Below are positions 20,790-44,818 of a DNA stretch of 64,000 nt, in pieces. The stretch covers positions 1,882,058-1,946,057 of the forward strand of contig NC_053115.1 in the NCBI RefSeq assembly GCF_010015445.1, written 5' to 3'. This DNA is from Perca fluviatilis (lineage: Eukaryota > Chordata > Actinopteri > Perciformes > Percidae). The notes beneath the pieces were generated by a model that saw only the letters and a list, made by a program, of their open reading frames with translations, was not told the origin of the DNA and searched no databases. The first letter of the stretch is position 1. Each line of letters starts with the position of its first letter. A program made the position numbers and the translations under genes.

Positions 20790-21450
20790 AGTATGTATAT
20801 GTGATGTTGATGATGATGATGATGATGATGATGTTTATTGATAGATGATGTGTTTATTATGATGTGGTGATATTTTGAGTGATTTGTTGATGATAAGTGA
20901 TGTATTGATGATGTGGTATTGATGATATATTGATGATTGATGTAATGTTGTATTTGTTTGATTTTGATGATGATGTTGATGATGTTGTGTGATGATGATA
21001 TGTTTGATGTTATTGTGTTGTGTATTGATTTGTTTTGTTGTGTTTATATGTGTGTGTGTGTTTGTTTATTATATATTTGTTGTTATTATGTTTTATTGTG
21101 GTATATTGATATTGATGATAGTGTTGTGTTATTGTTTTTGTTTTTTTGTTGTTTGTGTATGTTGTTGTTTGTTGTTATGTTTGTTATTGTATTGTATTAT
21201 GATTTGATTTGTTTATTGATGTTGTTTGTATGTGTTTGTGTATTATTATTGTTATTCGTTTATTGTTTTTATTGTTATTTTATTTTGGTATTATATGTGT
21301 TAGTATTATTATATTGTTTTTGTTTTTTGTGTGTGTGTTATTATTATTATTTTATGTGTGTGTGTGTGTGTTATTGTGTGTGTTTATTTTATATGTGTGT
21401 GTTTATTTTATTTTGTGTTTTTTTTTTTTGTGTTGTGTGTGTTGTATAAG
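20790..21450. repeat. TGA/TGT low-complexity tract, nearly free of C on the + strand
   Basis: Starts as (GAT)n and passes into TGTTTG/TTATT-rich sequence and TG runs. Cytosine is almost absent on this strand over more than 600 bp. No coding signal beyond spurious Cys/Val/Leu frames. Confidence 0.9.
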
Positions 21451-21599
21451 TTGATTATTTGAAGTGTTTCACCGTTAAAGGTACCCCCACACCTTACTCT
21501 CCCCACCACACCTACCTCTCACTACAACACCACACACACCTTCTCCAACCCACTTGTGGTAACATTCACATCTTATGTGTAAGACGGATTTATAGGAAA

Positions 21600-22540
21600 T
21601 ATGGTTCCCTCTTTGTGTGTTATATTGTTATATATGTTATATTTGTTATATATTGTTATGTGTGTGTTATATGTGTGTTATGTGTTATGTGTGTTATTGT
21701 GTGTTATATTTTGTTATATTTTGTTATATGTGTGTTGTGTTATCTGTGTGTTATATGTGGTGTTGTATGTGTGTTATGTGTGTGTTATCTGTTTGTTATA
21801 TGTTTGTTATGTGTGTTAAATGTGTGTTATGTGTGTTATCTGTGTGTTATCTTTGTGTTATCTGTGTGTTATTGTGTGTTATATGTGTGTTATGTGTTGT
21901 TATGTTATGTGTTATCTGTGTGTTATATGTTATTGTATTGTTATATGTATTGTTATTGTTGTGTTATCTGTGTGTTATATGTGTGTTATGTGTTATGTTG
22001 TGTTATCTGTGTTATATGTGTTATGTTTAAATGTGTGTTATGTTGTGTTATCTGTGTGTTATCTGTGTGTTATATGTGTTATTATTATTGTTATATTTTG
22101 TTATGTGTGTGTTATCTGTGTGTTATATGTGTGTTATGTGTGTGTTATCTGTGTGTTATATGTGTGTTATGTGTGTTATATGTGTGTTATGTGTGTGTTA
22201 TCTGTGTGTTATGTGTGTTATATGTGTGTTATGTGTGTGTTATCTGTGTGTTATATGTGTGTTATGTGTGTTATATGTGCGTTATGTGTGTTATATGTGT
22301 GTTATGTGTGTTATATGTGTGTTATGTGTGTTATATGTCGTTATGTGTGTTATATGTGTGTTATGTGTGTGTTATCTGTGTGTTATATGTGTGTTATGTG
22401 TGTTATGTGTGTGTTATCTGTGTGTTATATGTGTGTTATGTGTGTTAAATGTGTGTTATGTGTGTGTTATCTGTGTGTTATCTGTGTGTTATGTGTGTTA
22501 TATGTGTGTTATGTGTGTGTTATGTGTGTGTTATCTGTGT
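21600..22540. repeat. TGTGTTATNTG-type minisatellite
   Basis: Over 900 bp of short units, TGTGTGTTATCTG, TGTGTGTTATATG and TGTGTTATG, becoming more regular to the right. The array ends 5 bp before the acceptor of the candidate exon at 22546. Confidence 0.93.
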
Positions 22541-22545
22541 TTCAG

Positions 22546-22644
22546 TACGAGAGGGACAGTGTGAAGCTGAAGCAGGGGGTCAGAGTGGAACTCCCCCATC
22601 ACCTGGCAGCACGACCTCCAACCCCTGCAGAAAAACATATCCAC
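22546..22644 (+). CDS. Candidate internal exon of an unidentified gene
   Basis: A 99-nt non-repetitive island between two large arrays, preceded by TTTCAG and followed by C|GTACGC. Read in phase 1 it codes [20 protein letters not shown] and more, ending CRKTYP, and this phase joins the exon at 23303 without a stop. I do not recognise the protein. Upstream exons were not found; the MHC gene's last exon stops at 16606 and has no donor that would feed this one. It may equally be a chance open island. Confidence 0.3.
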
Positions 22645-22654
22645 GTACGCTGTC

Positions 22655-22681
22655 TTTCTGTCTGTCTGTCTGTCTGCCTGC

Positions 22682-22743
<62 letters not shown>

Positions 22744-22794
22744 GTCTGTCTATCTATCTATCTGTCTGTCTACCTACCTACCTACCTACCTACC

Positions 22795-22849
<55 letters not shown>

Positions 22850-22896
22850 TTCTCTGTCTGTCTGCCTGTCTGTGTGACTGTCTGTCTGTCTATCTA

Positions 22897-22928
<32 letters not shown>

Positions 22929-22957
22929 CCTACCTACCTACCTACCTACCTACCTAC

Positions 22958-23021
<64 letters not shown>

Positions 23022-23082
23022 ATATCTGTCTGTCTATCTATCTATCTGTCTGCCTACCTACCTACCTACCTACCTACCTACC

Positions 23083-23173
<91 letters not shown>

Positions 23174-23226
23174 ATATCTGTCTGTCTATCTATCTGTCTG
23201 TCTACCTACCTACCTACATACCTACC

Positions 23227-23267
<41 letters not shown>

Positions 23268-23272
23268 CTCTC
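22655..23272. repeat. (CTGT/CTAT/CTAC)n tetranucleotide array
   Basis: About 620 bp alternating blocks of CTGT, CTAT and CTAC. The order of blocks (CTGT, CTAT, CTGT, CTAT, CTGT, CTAC) repeats about four times with a period near 140 bp, a higher-order structure. Confidence 0.97.
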
Positions 23273-23302
23273 TCACCATCCATGTTTCTTTCCTCCATGC
23301 AG

Positions 23303-23415
23303 GTTGGAGCCTCTCCTCCAGTTCCTCAGACAACTCAGGCCCTGATTGGTTGGCGTTCAGCTCATTCGCATCTTCAGCTGGAAAAGTATGCCCCAGTGCA
23401 CCATGGGAGGCGTAG
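23303..23415 (+). CDS. Candidate terminal exon with stop, unidentified gene
   Basis: Follows the acceptor CTTTCCTCCATGCAG. In the phase set by the exon at 22546 it codes a Ser-rich tail ([18 protein letters not shown] and [14 protein letters not shown]) to TAG at 23413-23415. AATAAA lies 115 bp downstream (23530-23535). Acceptor, stop and poly(A) signal together look like the 3' end of a real transcript, but no homology is recognised. Another frame is also open here to 23458, so the frame is not certain. Confidence 0.35.
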
Positions 23416-23529
23416 TTTTCTGAAGGAGCTGGGCTGGCCTTTTGACTCTTGCAACTGACTTGAAGCCCCCACCACTCTGTGTCATCTTGGCTAACCACTG
23501 ACTCAGTGAGCTACCAGGATGTAGCATTA

Positions 23530-23535
23530 AATAAA
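23530..23535 (+). terminator. Polyadenylation signal AATAAA
   Basis: AATAAA in AT-rich context after the candidate terminal exon. A single hexamer is weak evidence alone. Confidence 0.4.
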
Positions 23536-23997
23536 GACATGAACTAAATCAACCATGAGATCATAGCCTGTATATCCAGGTGTGAAATGTTCTGGAAATG
23601 TCCTTTTATGTCTCGTTATAACTGCTTTTCTTCTTCATTAAGGCGCTGACACACGGTTATGGAAGCTCCTTTGTAGCAGGAGCAGCTTTTGGGAAGTTAA
23701 ACAGTGAAACAAATAAGACAGTTGAAGACTACACTAAGTTTGGTCTTTTGTATTTTATTATATATTTGCAAATATATAAACACAAGGTTTCTCACAAAGT
23801 GCACCAGAGCTCAGTGTGGAGAAGTCTCTTCAACGAGTGAACAAGAACACTGGTGCTACGTTTACACGTGGCGGCTATTTTCATAAACGGACATTTCTAC
23901 CTCTCCGTTTTCAGAAATAACATCGTGCACAGCTGTCAGTCTTCAGAAAAGTCTTTGTTTACATGTACCCCTGTTATATATGCAGCCAAGAGCACGC

Positions 23998-25332
23998 CAG
24001 ACCTGTAGGTGGAGGTGTAACGAGACCTGTAGGTGGAGGTGTAACGAGACCTGTAGGTGGAGGTGTAACGGTGTAACGAGACCTGTAGGTGGAGGTGTAA
24101 CGAGACCTGTAGGTGGCGGTGTAACGGTGTAACGAGACCTGTAGGTGGAGGTGTAACGAGACCTGTAGGTGGAGGTGTAACGGTGTAACGAGACCTGTAG
24201 GTGGAGGTGTAACGAGACCTGTAGGTGGAGGTGTAACGGTGTAACGAGACCTGTAGGTGGCGGTGTAACGAGACCTGTAGGTGGAGGTGTAACGAGACCT
24301 GTAGGTGGCGGTGTAACGGTGTAACGAGACCTGTAGGTGGAGGTGTAACGAGACCTGTAGGTGGCGGTGTGTAACGAGACCTGTAGGTGGAGGTGTAACC
24401 AGACCTGTAGGTGGCGGTGTAACGAGACCTGTAGGTGGAGGTGTAACGAGACCTGTAGGTGGCGGGTGTAACGAGACCTGTAGGTGGCGCTGTAACGAGA
24501 CCTGTAGGTGGAGGTGTAACCAGACCTGTAGGTGGCGGTGTGTAACGAGACCTGTAGGTGGAGGTGTAACGAGACCTGTAGGTGGAGGTGTAACCAGACC
24601 TGTAGGTGGCGGTGTGTAATGAGACCTGTAGGTGGAGGTGTAACGAGACCTGTAGGTGGCGGTGTAACGGTGTAACCAGACCTGTAGGTGGCGGTGTGTA
24701 ATGAGACCTGTAGGTGGAGGTGTAACGAGACCTGTAGGTGGAGGTGTAACCAGACCTGTAGGTGGAGGTGTAACGAGACCTGTAGGTGGTGGTGTAACCA
24801 GACCTGTAGGTGGAGGTGTAACCAGACCTGTAGGTGGAGGTGTATCGAGACCTGTAGGTGGAGGCGTAACGAGACCTGTAGGTGGAGGTGTAACCAGACC
24901 TGTAGGTGGTGGTGTAACGAGACCTGTAGGTGGTGGTGTAACCAGACCTGTAGGTGGAGGTGTAACCAGACCTGTAGGTGGAGGTGTATCGAGACCTGTA
25001 GGTGGAGGTGTAACGAGACCTGTAGGTGGTGGTGTAACGGTGTAACGAGACCTGTAGGTGGCGGTGTAACGAGACCTGTAGGTGGAGGTGTAACGGTGTA
25101 ACGAGACCTGTAGGTGGTGGTGTAACGAGACCTGTAGGTGGCGGTGTAACGGTGTAACGAGACCTGTAGGTGGTGGTGTAACGAGACCTGTAGGTGGTGG
25201 TGTAACGGTGTAACGAGACCTGTAGGTGGAGGTGTAACGAGACCTGTAGGTGGTGGTGTAACGAGACCTGTAGGTGGTGGTGTAACCAGATCTGTAGATG
25301 GCGGTGTAACGAGACCTGTAGGTGGAGGTCTT
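23998..25332. repeat. 24-bp minisatellite, left of the gap
   Basis: About 55 copies of ACCTGTAGGTGGAGGTGTAA + CGAG, with common variants GGCGG, GGTGG and CCAG and frequent 9-bp half-units (CGGTGTAAC). Because 24 is a multiple of 3, all frames repeat an 8-aa motif, which creates the long spurious open frames (TYRSRYTS and PPPTGLVT on the minus strand). Confidence 0.97.
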
Positions 25333-26674
25333 CAGGTGCGGACGAACCGATCTGTAGCGTTCGTAGGAATGGAACACCGTGGAGTAACGGACCTGGAGGA
25401 CAACGGAATGACCCGAGGAATGATGGTAAAATGGATCGGTGGAATGGATCTAACGATCCGGAACGACCCGTAACGGACCCTAACGAGACCCAGGAACGGT
25501 CCCAGAACTGTCCGACATCAAGAGACAGGCAACGGTCCGGACGATCCGGTTGGACCCAATGTCCTGGTAACCGACCTGTAATGACCCGGATAGACCCGGA
25601 CCGAACGGAAAGACCCGTAGAGGACCGAACGGACCCAGGTGGAATGAGACCCGACTCCGGACCCAACCGGGAGGGGTGACCAGCCCATGCGCCAGACCCG
25701 GCGGAACGGACCCGACGAACTGGAAAGACACAGAACGGATCCAGGTGAACGACTAACGAGACCGTATCGCGGATTAGTCCATGAAAGGAAGGTCGTAAGG
25801 TCCCGGGACCAGGAACGAGCCGGATCAGGCAACGGATCCAGGAACGAGATCCAGGAACGACCCGCGAACTGTCCCAGGAACGTCCCAGGGGAACGAGATC
25901 CAGGACCCAGGCGGACCGGGACGTACGGACCCAGGCCGGAATCCAGAAGTCCGTATGCGACCCAAAACGTTCCACCCGAAGCGGACCGTCAGGATGACCA
26001 GGGAAACGTAAGATGAATGGACCCAGATGACCGGACCCTAGGTCCCACCGTCGGGGTGATGGAAGATCCGTCTGTCTGGGGTGGTCCAGGAACAGACCCA
26101 GACGCAGAATGGAATGAGACTGTAACGATCAGAAGGACCCAGGAATGGTCCCGGTGGAACGTCCCAGGAGGTCCCGATGATCAGAACGAGTCCGGCGGGG
26201 GTCGACCGGGACGGGGAGGACCCGAACGTCCCGGAACGAGTCCCAGGACCGCCCGGACGATCCTGGGGACCGTCCCGGTAATCCAGTCCCAGGCGGGATG
26301 TTCAGGGAATGGAGAACGGATCTCAGGACATACCCGGATCCAGTAGGATCTGGACCCAGGAACGAGATCCAGGACCGAGACCCAGGAATGACGAGACCAG
26401 ATCCAGGATGACATGGACCCAGGAATGGATAGCGGAACGGATCCAGGAAGAATGAGATCTGAAGGAGGGAATGGATCCAGGAATGACCCAGGAAGAATGG
26501 ATCTTCAGTGGAATGGGACAGACCCGGAGAAGGAATGAGGATCAGGAATGGGAATGGAATGGAATGGAATGGAACTGGTGGAGGGTGGAATGGAATGGTG
26601 GAATGGAATGGAATAGATCTGTGGTGGAATGGAATGGAGGAATGGAAACAATGGAACTGAACGAAGGACAACAA
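25333..26674. repeat. Quasi-periodic GGAACGACCC-like low-complexity tract
   Basis: About 1.3 kb built from loosely repeated words (GGACCCAGGAACGAGATCCAGG-like, cut here to GGACCCAGGAACG), ending in GGAATGGAAT repeats before the gap. There is no fixed period. Open frames on both strands are composition artefacts: Arg/Pro/Asp-rich and without domains. Confidence 0.8.
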
Positions 26675-27174
26675 NNNNNNNNNNNNNNNNNNNNNNNNNN
26701 NNNNNNNNNNNNNNNNNNNNNNNNNNNNNNNNNNNNNNNNNNNNNNNNNNNNNNNNNNNNNNNNNNNNNNNNNNNNNNNNNNNNNNNNNNNNNNNNNNNN
26801 NNNNNNNNNNNNNNNNNNNNNNNNNNNNNNNNNNNNNNNNNNNNNNNNNNNNNNNNNNNNNNNNNNNNNNNNNNNNNNNNNNNNNNNNNNNNNNNNNNNN
26901 NNNNNNNNNNNNNNNNNNNNNNNNNNNNNNNNNNNNNNNNNNNNNNNNNNNNNNNNNNNNNNNNNNNNNNNNNNNNNNNNNNNNNNNNNNNNNNNNNNNN
27001 NNNNNNNNNNNNNNNNNNNNNNNNNNNNNNNNNNNNNNNNNNNNNNNNNNNNNNNNNNNNNNNNNNNNNNNNNNNNNNNNNNNNNNNNNNNNNNNNNNNN
27101 NNNNNNNNNNNNNNNNNNNNNNNNNNNNNNNNNNNNNNNNNNNNNNNNNNNNNNNNNNNNNNNNNNNNNNNNNN
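26675..27174. other. Assembly gap, 500 N
   Basis: Exactly 500 N, a conventional size for a gap of unknown length. The true distance across it is not known. Confidence 0.99.
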
Positions 27175-30100
27175 TTGTTATTACTTCGTTCAGTGCATGT
27201 GCCTTGTAGGTGGGGTGTGCTACTTGAGACTTAGGTGGGGTGTACAGCTGTAGTGGCCGTGTGTAGAGTTAGTGAGTGTATGGTGTAGGTGGTGATGTTG
27301 TAGATGTAGGTGGGGTGTGTAATGAGACCTGTAGGTGAGGTGTAGAGTTAGTGAAGTGTAATGAGATGTAGGTGAGGTGTAAAGACTTAGGTGGTGGTGT
27401 TGAATTAGTGGTGGTGTAACAGATTAGGTGGTGAGATGGTGTGGAGATTGGTGGGGGGTTTGTGGTGGGAGATAGGTGAGGTGTGCAGCTGTGGTGGAGT
27501 GTGTGTGAGCCTGTAGGTGGAGAGGTGTAGCGAGTGTAGTGGTGGTGTGCTGGGGCTAGTGGGGTGTTGGTTGTGTGTGTGGGCTGTGTGGGTGTTGGTG
27601 TGTTGGTGTGGTGTAGTTGTGGTGTGGGGTGAGGGTGGTGTTGGTGTGACTGAATATGGTTGTGTTGTTGGGGGTTGAGGTGTGCTGGTGTGGTGTGGGT
27701 GTGGGGTGGTTGGTGTGGGGGGCTGTGGGTGTACTAGTGTGTGAGTTTGTGTGGGGGACGTGTGGAGTGTGAGACCTGTAGGTGAGGTGTACAGTTGTTT
27801 AGTGTGGTGGGGGTAGTAGTGTTGTGGTGTAAGTTGGTTGTGGGTTTTGGTGTGGTTTGGGTGTATTGGATGGTGAGGTGTAGAATTATGGTAGGGTGGT
27901 TTGGTGGGCCTTGGTGTGGTGTTTGAGTAGTTGCGTATGTGGTGTGTAGGTGGGTGAAATAGGTGTGGGGGGGGTGTGGAGGTGATCGGGTGGGTGTCCT
28001 TAGTTTGGGGGGTTATGAGGTGTAACAACTGTAGGTGTTGGTGTAGGAGTAGGTGGGTAACGCCTGTTAGTGAGATGTGGTGTGTGAACTGTAGTAGTGG
28101 TGTGTGGTGGTGGTGGGTCGTTGTGAGGACTTATTGGTGTGAACTATGGTGTTTGATTGATGAATGCCTGTAGGTTGGTGATAGTGTTTGGGTTTAGCTG
28201 TGTGTGTGAGGTGGTGCGAGATTGGTAGTGTAGTGTAGGCCTAGGTGGGTTTGAGAGCCTGTAGGTGAGGTGTGTGAGACTGTAGGTGGTGGGTAACTGT
28301 AGGTGTATGGTTTGTGTGTGTGGTGTGGACTTTGAGTGTAGATTATGGGGTGTGTAGTGAGGTGTAGTGGTTAGGTGGAGTGAATGGTGGGTGTGTAGGT
28401 TCCGTTTTGGGTGTTGGTGGTAGCGTGTACAGCTAGGTGTGAATGAGATTAGGTGGAGTGTAGTGGCCTTAGGTGATGTGAACTGTGGAGGTGTAACCTT
28501 GTTAAGCTGTGTGGTGTGGGGTGGTTATGTTGTTTAGTGTAATTTTGTAAGCTGTAGGTGGTGGTGTAATTAGGTGAGGTGCGCGGTGAGGGGGAAGGTG
28601 AGGGTGTGAACTTGGTGGGGCGTTGTTGGTGTTTTTTGGTTTTTAGGTGTGTGTGGGTGTGTGTGGTTAGGTGGTTATATAGGGTGTGTGGTGTGGGTGG
28701 AGGTTGGTGGTGGGTGTGCTGACGTTGTTTATTGGCTTATGTGGGTGTAGAGACTGGTGGAGGTGAACCTGTAGGTGTTGGTGTAACAGATCTGTAGGTG
28801 GGGTGCTAGAGCTTAGGTGGAGGTGTTAGCAGACCTGTAGGTGGTGGTGTTGAGACTGTAGGTGGAGGTGTAAGGGGAGGTACAGGTGTGAGGGTGTAGC
28901 AACCTGTAGGTGGTGGTTGTATTTGAGACCTGTAGGTGGAGGAATGTATTGAGAGACTGTAGGTGGTGGTTATGGTGTAAGAGACCTGTAGGTGGAGGTG
29001 TAACAGACTGTAGGTTGGTAGTGCTTGATGACTGAAGACCTGTAGGTGGTGGTGTAGAGACTGTAGGTGGTGGTGCTTGATTATGCAGAGACCTGTAGGT
29101 GGAGGTGTAACAGACCTGTAGGTGTTGGTGCTTGAGAGACCTGTAGGTGGCGGTGTAACAGACCTGTAGGTGGCGGTGTAACCAGACCTGTAGGTGTTGG
29201 TGTAGCGGTGTAACGAGACCTGTAGGTGGAGGTGTAACGGCCTGTAGGTGGTGGTGTAACAGACCTGTAGGTGGTGGTGCTTGATTGTACGAGACCTGTA
29301 GGTGGAGGTGTAACCAGACCTGTAGGTGTTGGTGTAGAGACCTGTAGGTGGAGGTGTAGACCTGTAGGTGGAGGTGTAGAGACCTGTAGGTGGCGGTGTA
29401 GCGGTGTAGCGAGACCTGTAGGTGGAGGTGTAACCAGACCTGTAGGTGGTGGTGTAACGGTGTAACGAGACCTGTAGGTGGAGGTGTAACCAGACCTGTA
29501 GGTGTTGGTGTAACCAGACCTGTAGGTGGAGGTGTAACCAGACCTGTAGGTGGGTGAGTGTAAGAGACCTGTAGGTGGTGGTGTAAGAGACCTGTAGGTG
29601 TTGGTGTAGGACCGTAGGTGGTGGTGCTTGAGAGCCTGTAGGTGGTGGTGTAACAGACCTGTAGGTGTTGGTGTAACTGAGACCTGTAGGTGGTGGTGTA
29701 AGCGAGACCTGTAAGGTGGAGGTGGCGGTGTAACAGACCTGTAGGTGGCGGTGTAACCAGACCTGTAGGTGGAGGTGTACTGAGACCTGTAGGTGGAGGT
29801 GTAACAAGACCTGTAGGTGGCGGTGTAAGCAGACCTGTAGGTGGAGGTGTAACAGACCTGTAGGTGGAGGTGTAACAGAGACCTGTAGGTGGCGGTGTAG
29901 AGAGACCTGTAGGTGGAGGTGTAGAGACCTGTAGGTGGTGGGTTGTAAGACCTGTAGGTGGAGGTGTAACAGGACCTGTAGGTGGTGGTGTAACCAGACC
30001 TGTAGGTGTTGGGTGTATGAGACCTGTAGGTGGAGGGTGTGTGAGACCTGTAGGTGGAGGTGTAAGCGAGACCTGTAGGTGTTGAGGTGTAAACAGACCT

Positions 30101-30215
30101 GTAGGTGGAGGTGTAACGAGACCTGTAGGTGGTGGTGTAACCAGACCTGTAGGTGGAGGTGTAACGAGACCTGTAGGTGGAGGTGTAACCAGACCTGTAG
30201 GTGGAGGTGTAGTTC
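27175..30215. repeat. 24-bp minisatellite, right of the gap, degenerate then regular
   Basis: Continues the same ACCTGTAGGTGGAGGTGTAA family. From 28750 on units are clear though many have 1-2 base indels. From 27175 to about 28750 units are barely recognisable (GTAGGTGGGGTGTG, AGACTTAGGTGG), with frequent deletions. The pattern looks like poor consensus quality next to the gap rather than biological decay. Confidence 0.85.
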
Positions 30216-30320
30216 ATGACTACTTAAGTATGTTCTAGTCTAAACATGACTCAGCATTTCTTACAGGCAACTTTAGACATAGAAGACAATTTCAAACACA
30301 GGAGACATCCTGGAGCCATG

Positions 30321-30327
30321 TCTGTGT

Positions 30328-30370
<43 letters not shown>

Positions 30371-30405
30371 TGTGTGTCTGTGTGTGTGTGTGTGTGTTTG
30401 TTTGT

Positions 30406-30478
<73 letters not shown>

Positions 30479-30566
30479 TCTGTGTCTGTGTGTGTCTGTG
30501 TGTGTGTGTGTGTGTGTGTCTGTGTCTCTGTGTCTCTGTGTGTGTGTGTGTGTGTGTTTTGTTTGT

Positions 30567-30642
<76 letters not shown>
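30321..30642. repeat. (TG)n microsatellite
   Basis: About 320 bp of TG with CTG, TTTG and CTCTG interruptions. The Val-Cys and Thr-His open frames across it are spurious. Confidence 0.98.
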
Positions 30643-30646
<4 letters not shown>

Positions 30647-30989
30647 AATGACATGTAAAAGTTCACTCTTTCTTTGAATTGATTCCCAGTTATAACATTT
30701 TTTTTATAATTTAATAGTTTATACAATTTCTATTTAACTTGGTCAGTCTGTCTCAGGTCTCACCACTGATTGTCTGTTGACCTGGAAAGAGGTTAAGTTT
30801 TTAATTGCTGTGCTATCTTTTAGAATATAGTAAGTAAAGTAGTAAATGTTTGATTTCGATGGTTTCTGATTGTTAAATGTTGATGTTCAGACATCTTGCC
30901 ATAGAATACAAGAGTGGGAACAAGACCAAAAATAGATTACACCAAAAATACCACTTGTTGCTGTACAGCAGTTGTGAAATTCCCCTTGA

Positions 30990-31225
30990 AAGTATGACGG
31001 ACGTGCCTCGTCACGGCGTGAGTCACGTAACACGCTGACGTAATGACAACACGAGACGTTTCTGGAATTGCGGAAGAAGACACAAAACAACAACAGCCCT
31101 GCGGCTCGGCGACGATAGTCAGAGCACTTTAACGATTAACGTTACCTGTCCGGTAACACACAGTACCAGCTGTTGGTGTACGGTTAGCACGGTTAGCTCG
31201 CTGTTGTGTACAGTTACTAAGAGCC
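30990..31225 (+). promoter_or_regulatory. Putative chmp4b promoter and 5' UTR
   Basis: CpG-containing sequence before the chmp4b ATG. Visible motifs are GTCACGTAAC (31022-31031, close to an E-box/CLEAR-type site) and TGACGTAA (31036-31043, CRE/ATF-like), about 190-200 bp upstream of the ATG. No TATA box is evident, which fits a broadly expressed housekeeping gene. Site function is inference. Confidence 0.45.
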
Positions 31226-43990
<12,765 letters not shown>

Positions 43991-44565
43991 GCTAGCTTGC
44001 CCTGCTAGCTAGCTAGTGCCCCTCTCCTGTCTGTCTCTGGGCTACCAGGCTGCTCCCAGACCTCTGGAAGAGAGACAGGGACTATGGGCTGCTGAGCTGA
44101 CTGCAGGCATGCTGCTCTCTCTTAAAGCCTACGTCCCAATATCTAACCACACCCCAAACCTAAAGTATGCACTTGTGACTTCAAATTAAATGAACCCAGG
44201 CTTTTCTCTTCTTTTGATTAATGTCCCAGTCAGATCCCTTTTGTTCCAGCTGTACACTGCTCAGTTTTCTGCAGGGCGTAGAGTATGGAAAGCATATGTC
44301 ATGCCCCCAACAGCCCAAATCAAAGTTCTCTTTTTGAGTACATGAATGCACACTTTGGGCAGGAGAGTGCAAGTGCATACTTCTAGGCAAGGGTGTGAGG
44401 AGGAACAGGACGAGGAATGTGAAGAATCAACCGATGCGTGGGGGAAACAGCAACAACAGAAAGACAACATGATTGAGCCATTTCTCTGCTTCCTGCGTTG
44501 TCATCTCTCTGCTCTTCTACAACGATGACGACAACCCATCTGCTACATCTCAGCAGCAGCAAAAA

Positions 44566-44571
44566 AATAAA
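44566..44571 (+). terminator. chmp4b polyadenylation signal (candidate)
   Basis: AATAAA within an A-rich stretch 576 bp after the stop. It is the first good signal downstream and implies a 3' UTR of about 0.6 kb. Confidence 0.55.
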
Positions 44572-44818
44572 AAAAGGATTGAAATATGACATTGTAGGAC
44601 TTTCTCATTGAAATGCTGTCAAACCACAAAATACATATTCCATATTACAGCACTGCGAACATCTTGTTAAGGGAGGACCCAGGGGTTTCAGTCCTTCTGT
44701 CAGCCATAATATCTCCTACTGAAGTGTCCACAGGCAACATCTTGACCACAATTAGGCACTCGGGTTCAATTCCTAAAATGTCAGTATAGTAGAGTATTGT
44801 TTTTCCATTACTGGACAG

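Noticed and set aside
16467..23415. Splicing of MHC II beta exon 4 to the orphan exons at 22546 and 23303
   Set aside because: Phases would fit after RRKSS, but the needed GT donor is absent (GAT) and the resulting tail does not look like a class II beta tail.
20958..23458. Very long Cys/Val/Leu/Tyr open frames, one of 531 codons, resembling a membrane protein
   Set aside because: TG- and TGTTAT-repeat translations in several frames at once. Only the two islands at 22546 and 23303 are non-repetitive.
23936..25975. 679-codon minus-strand open frame with TYRSRYTS repeats
   Set aside because: An 8-aa periodicity is expected from a 24-bp DNA repeat. Frames on both strands are open together; no start context or splice structure.
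25431..26674. Overlapping open frames on both strands next to the gap
   Set aside because: Low-complexity composition effect, no domains, and the neighbouring sequence quality is doubtful.
27405..28028. 207-codon Pro/Thr/His-rich minus-strand frame
   Set aside because: Falls in the degenerate 24-bp array right of the gap.
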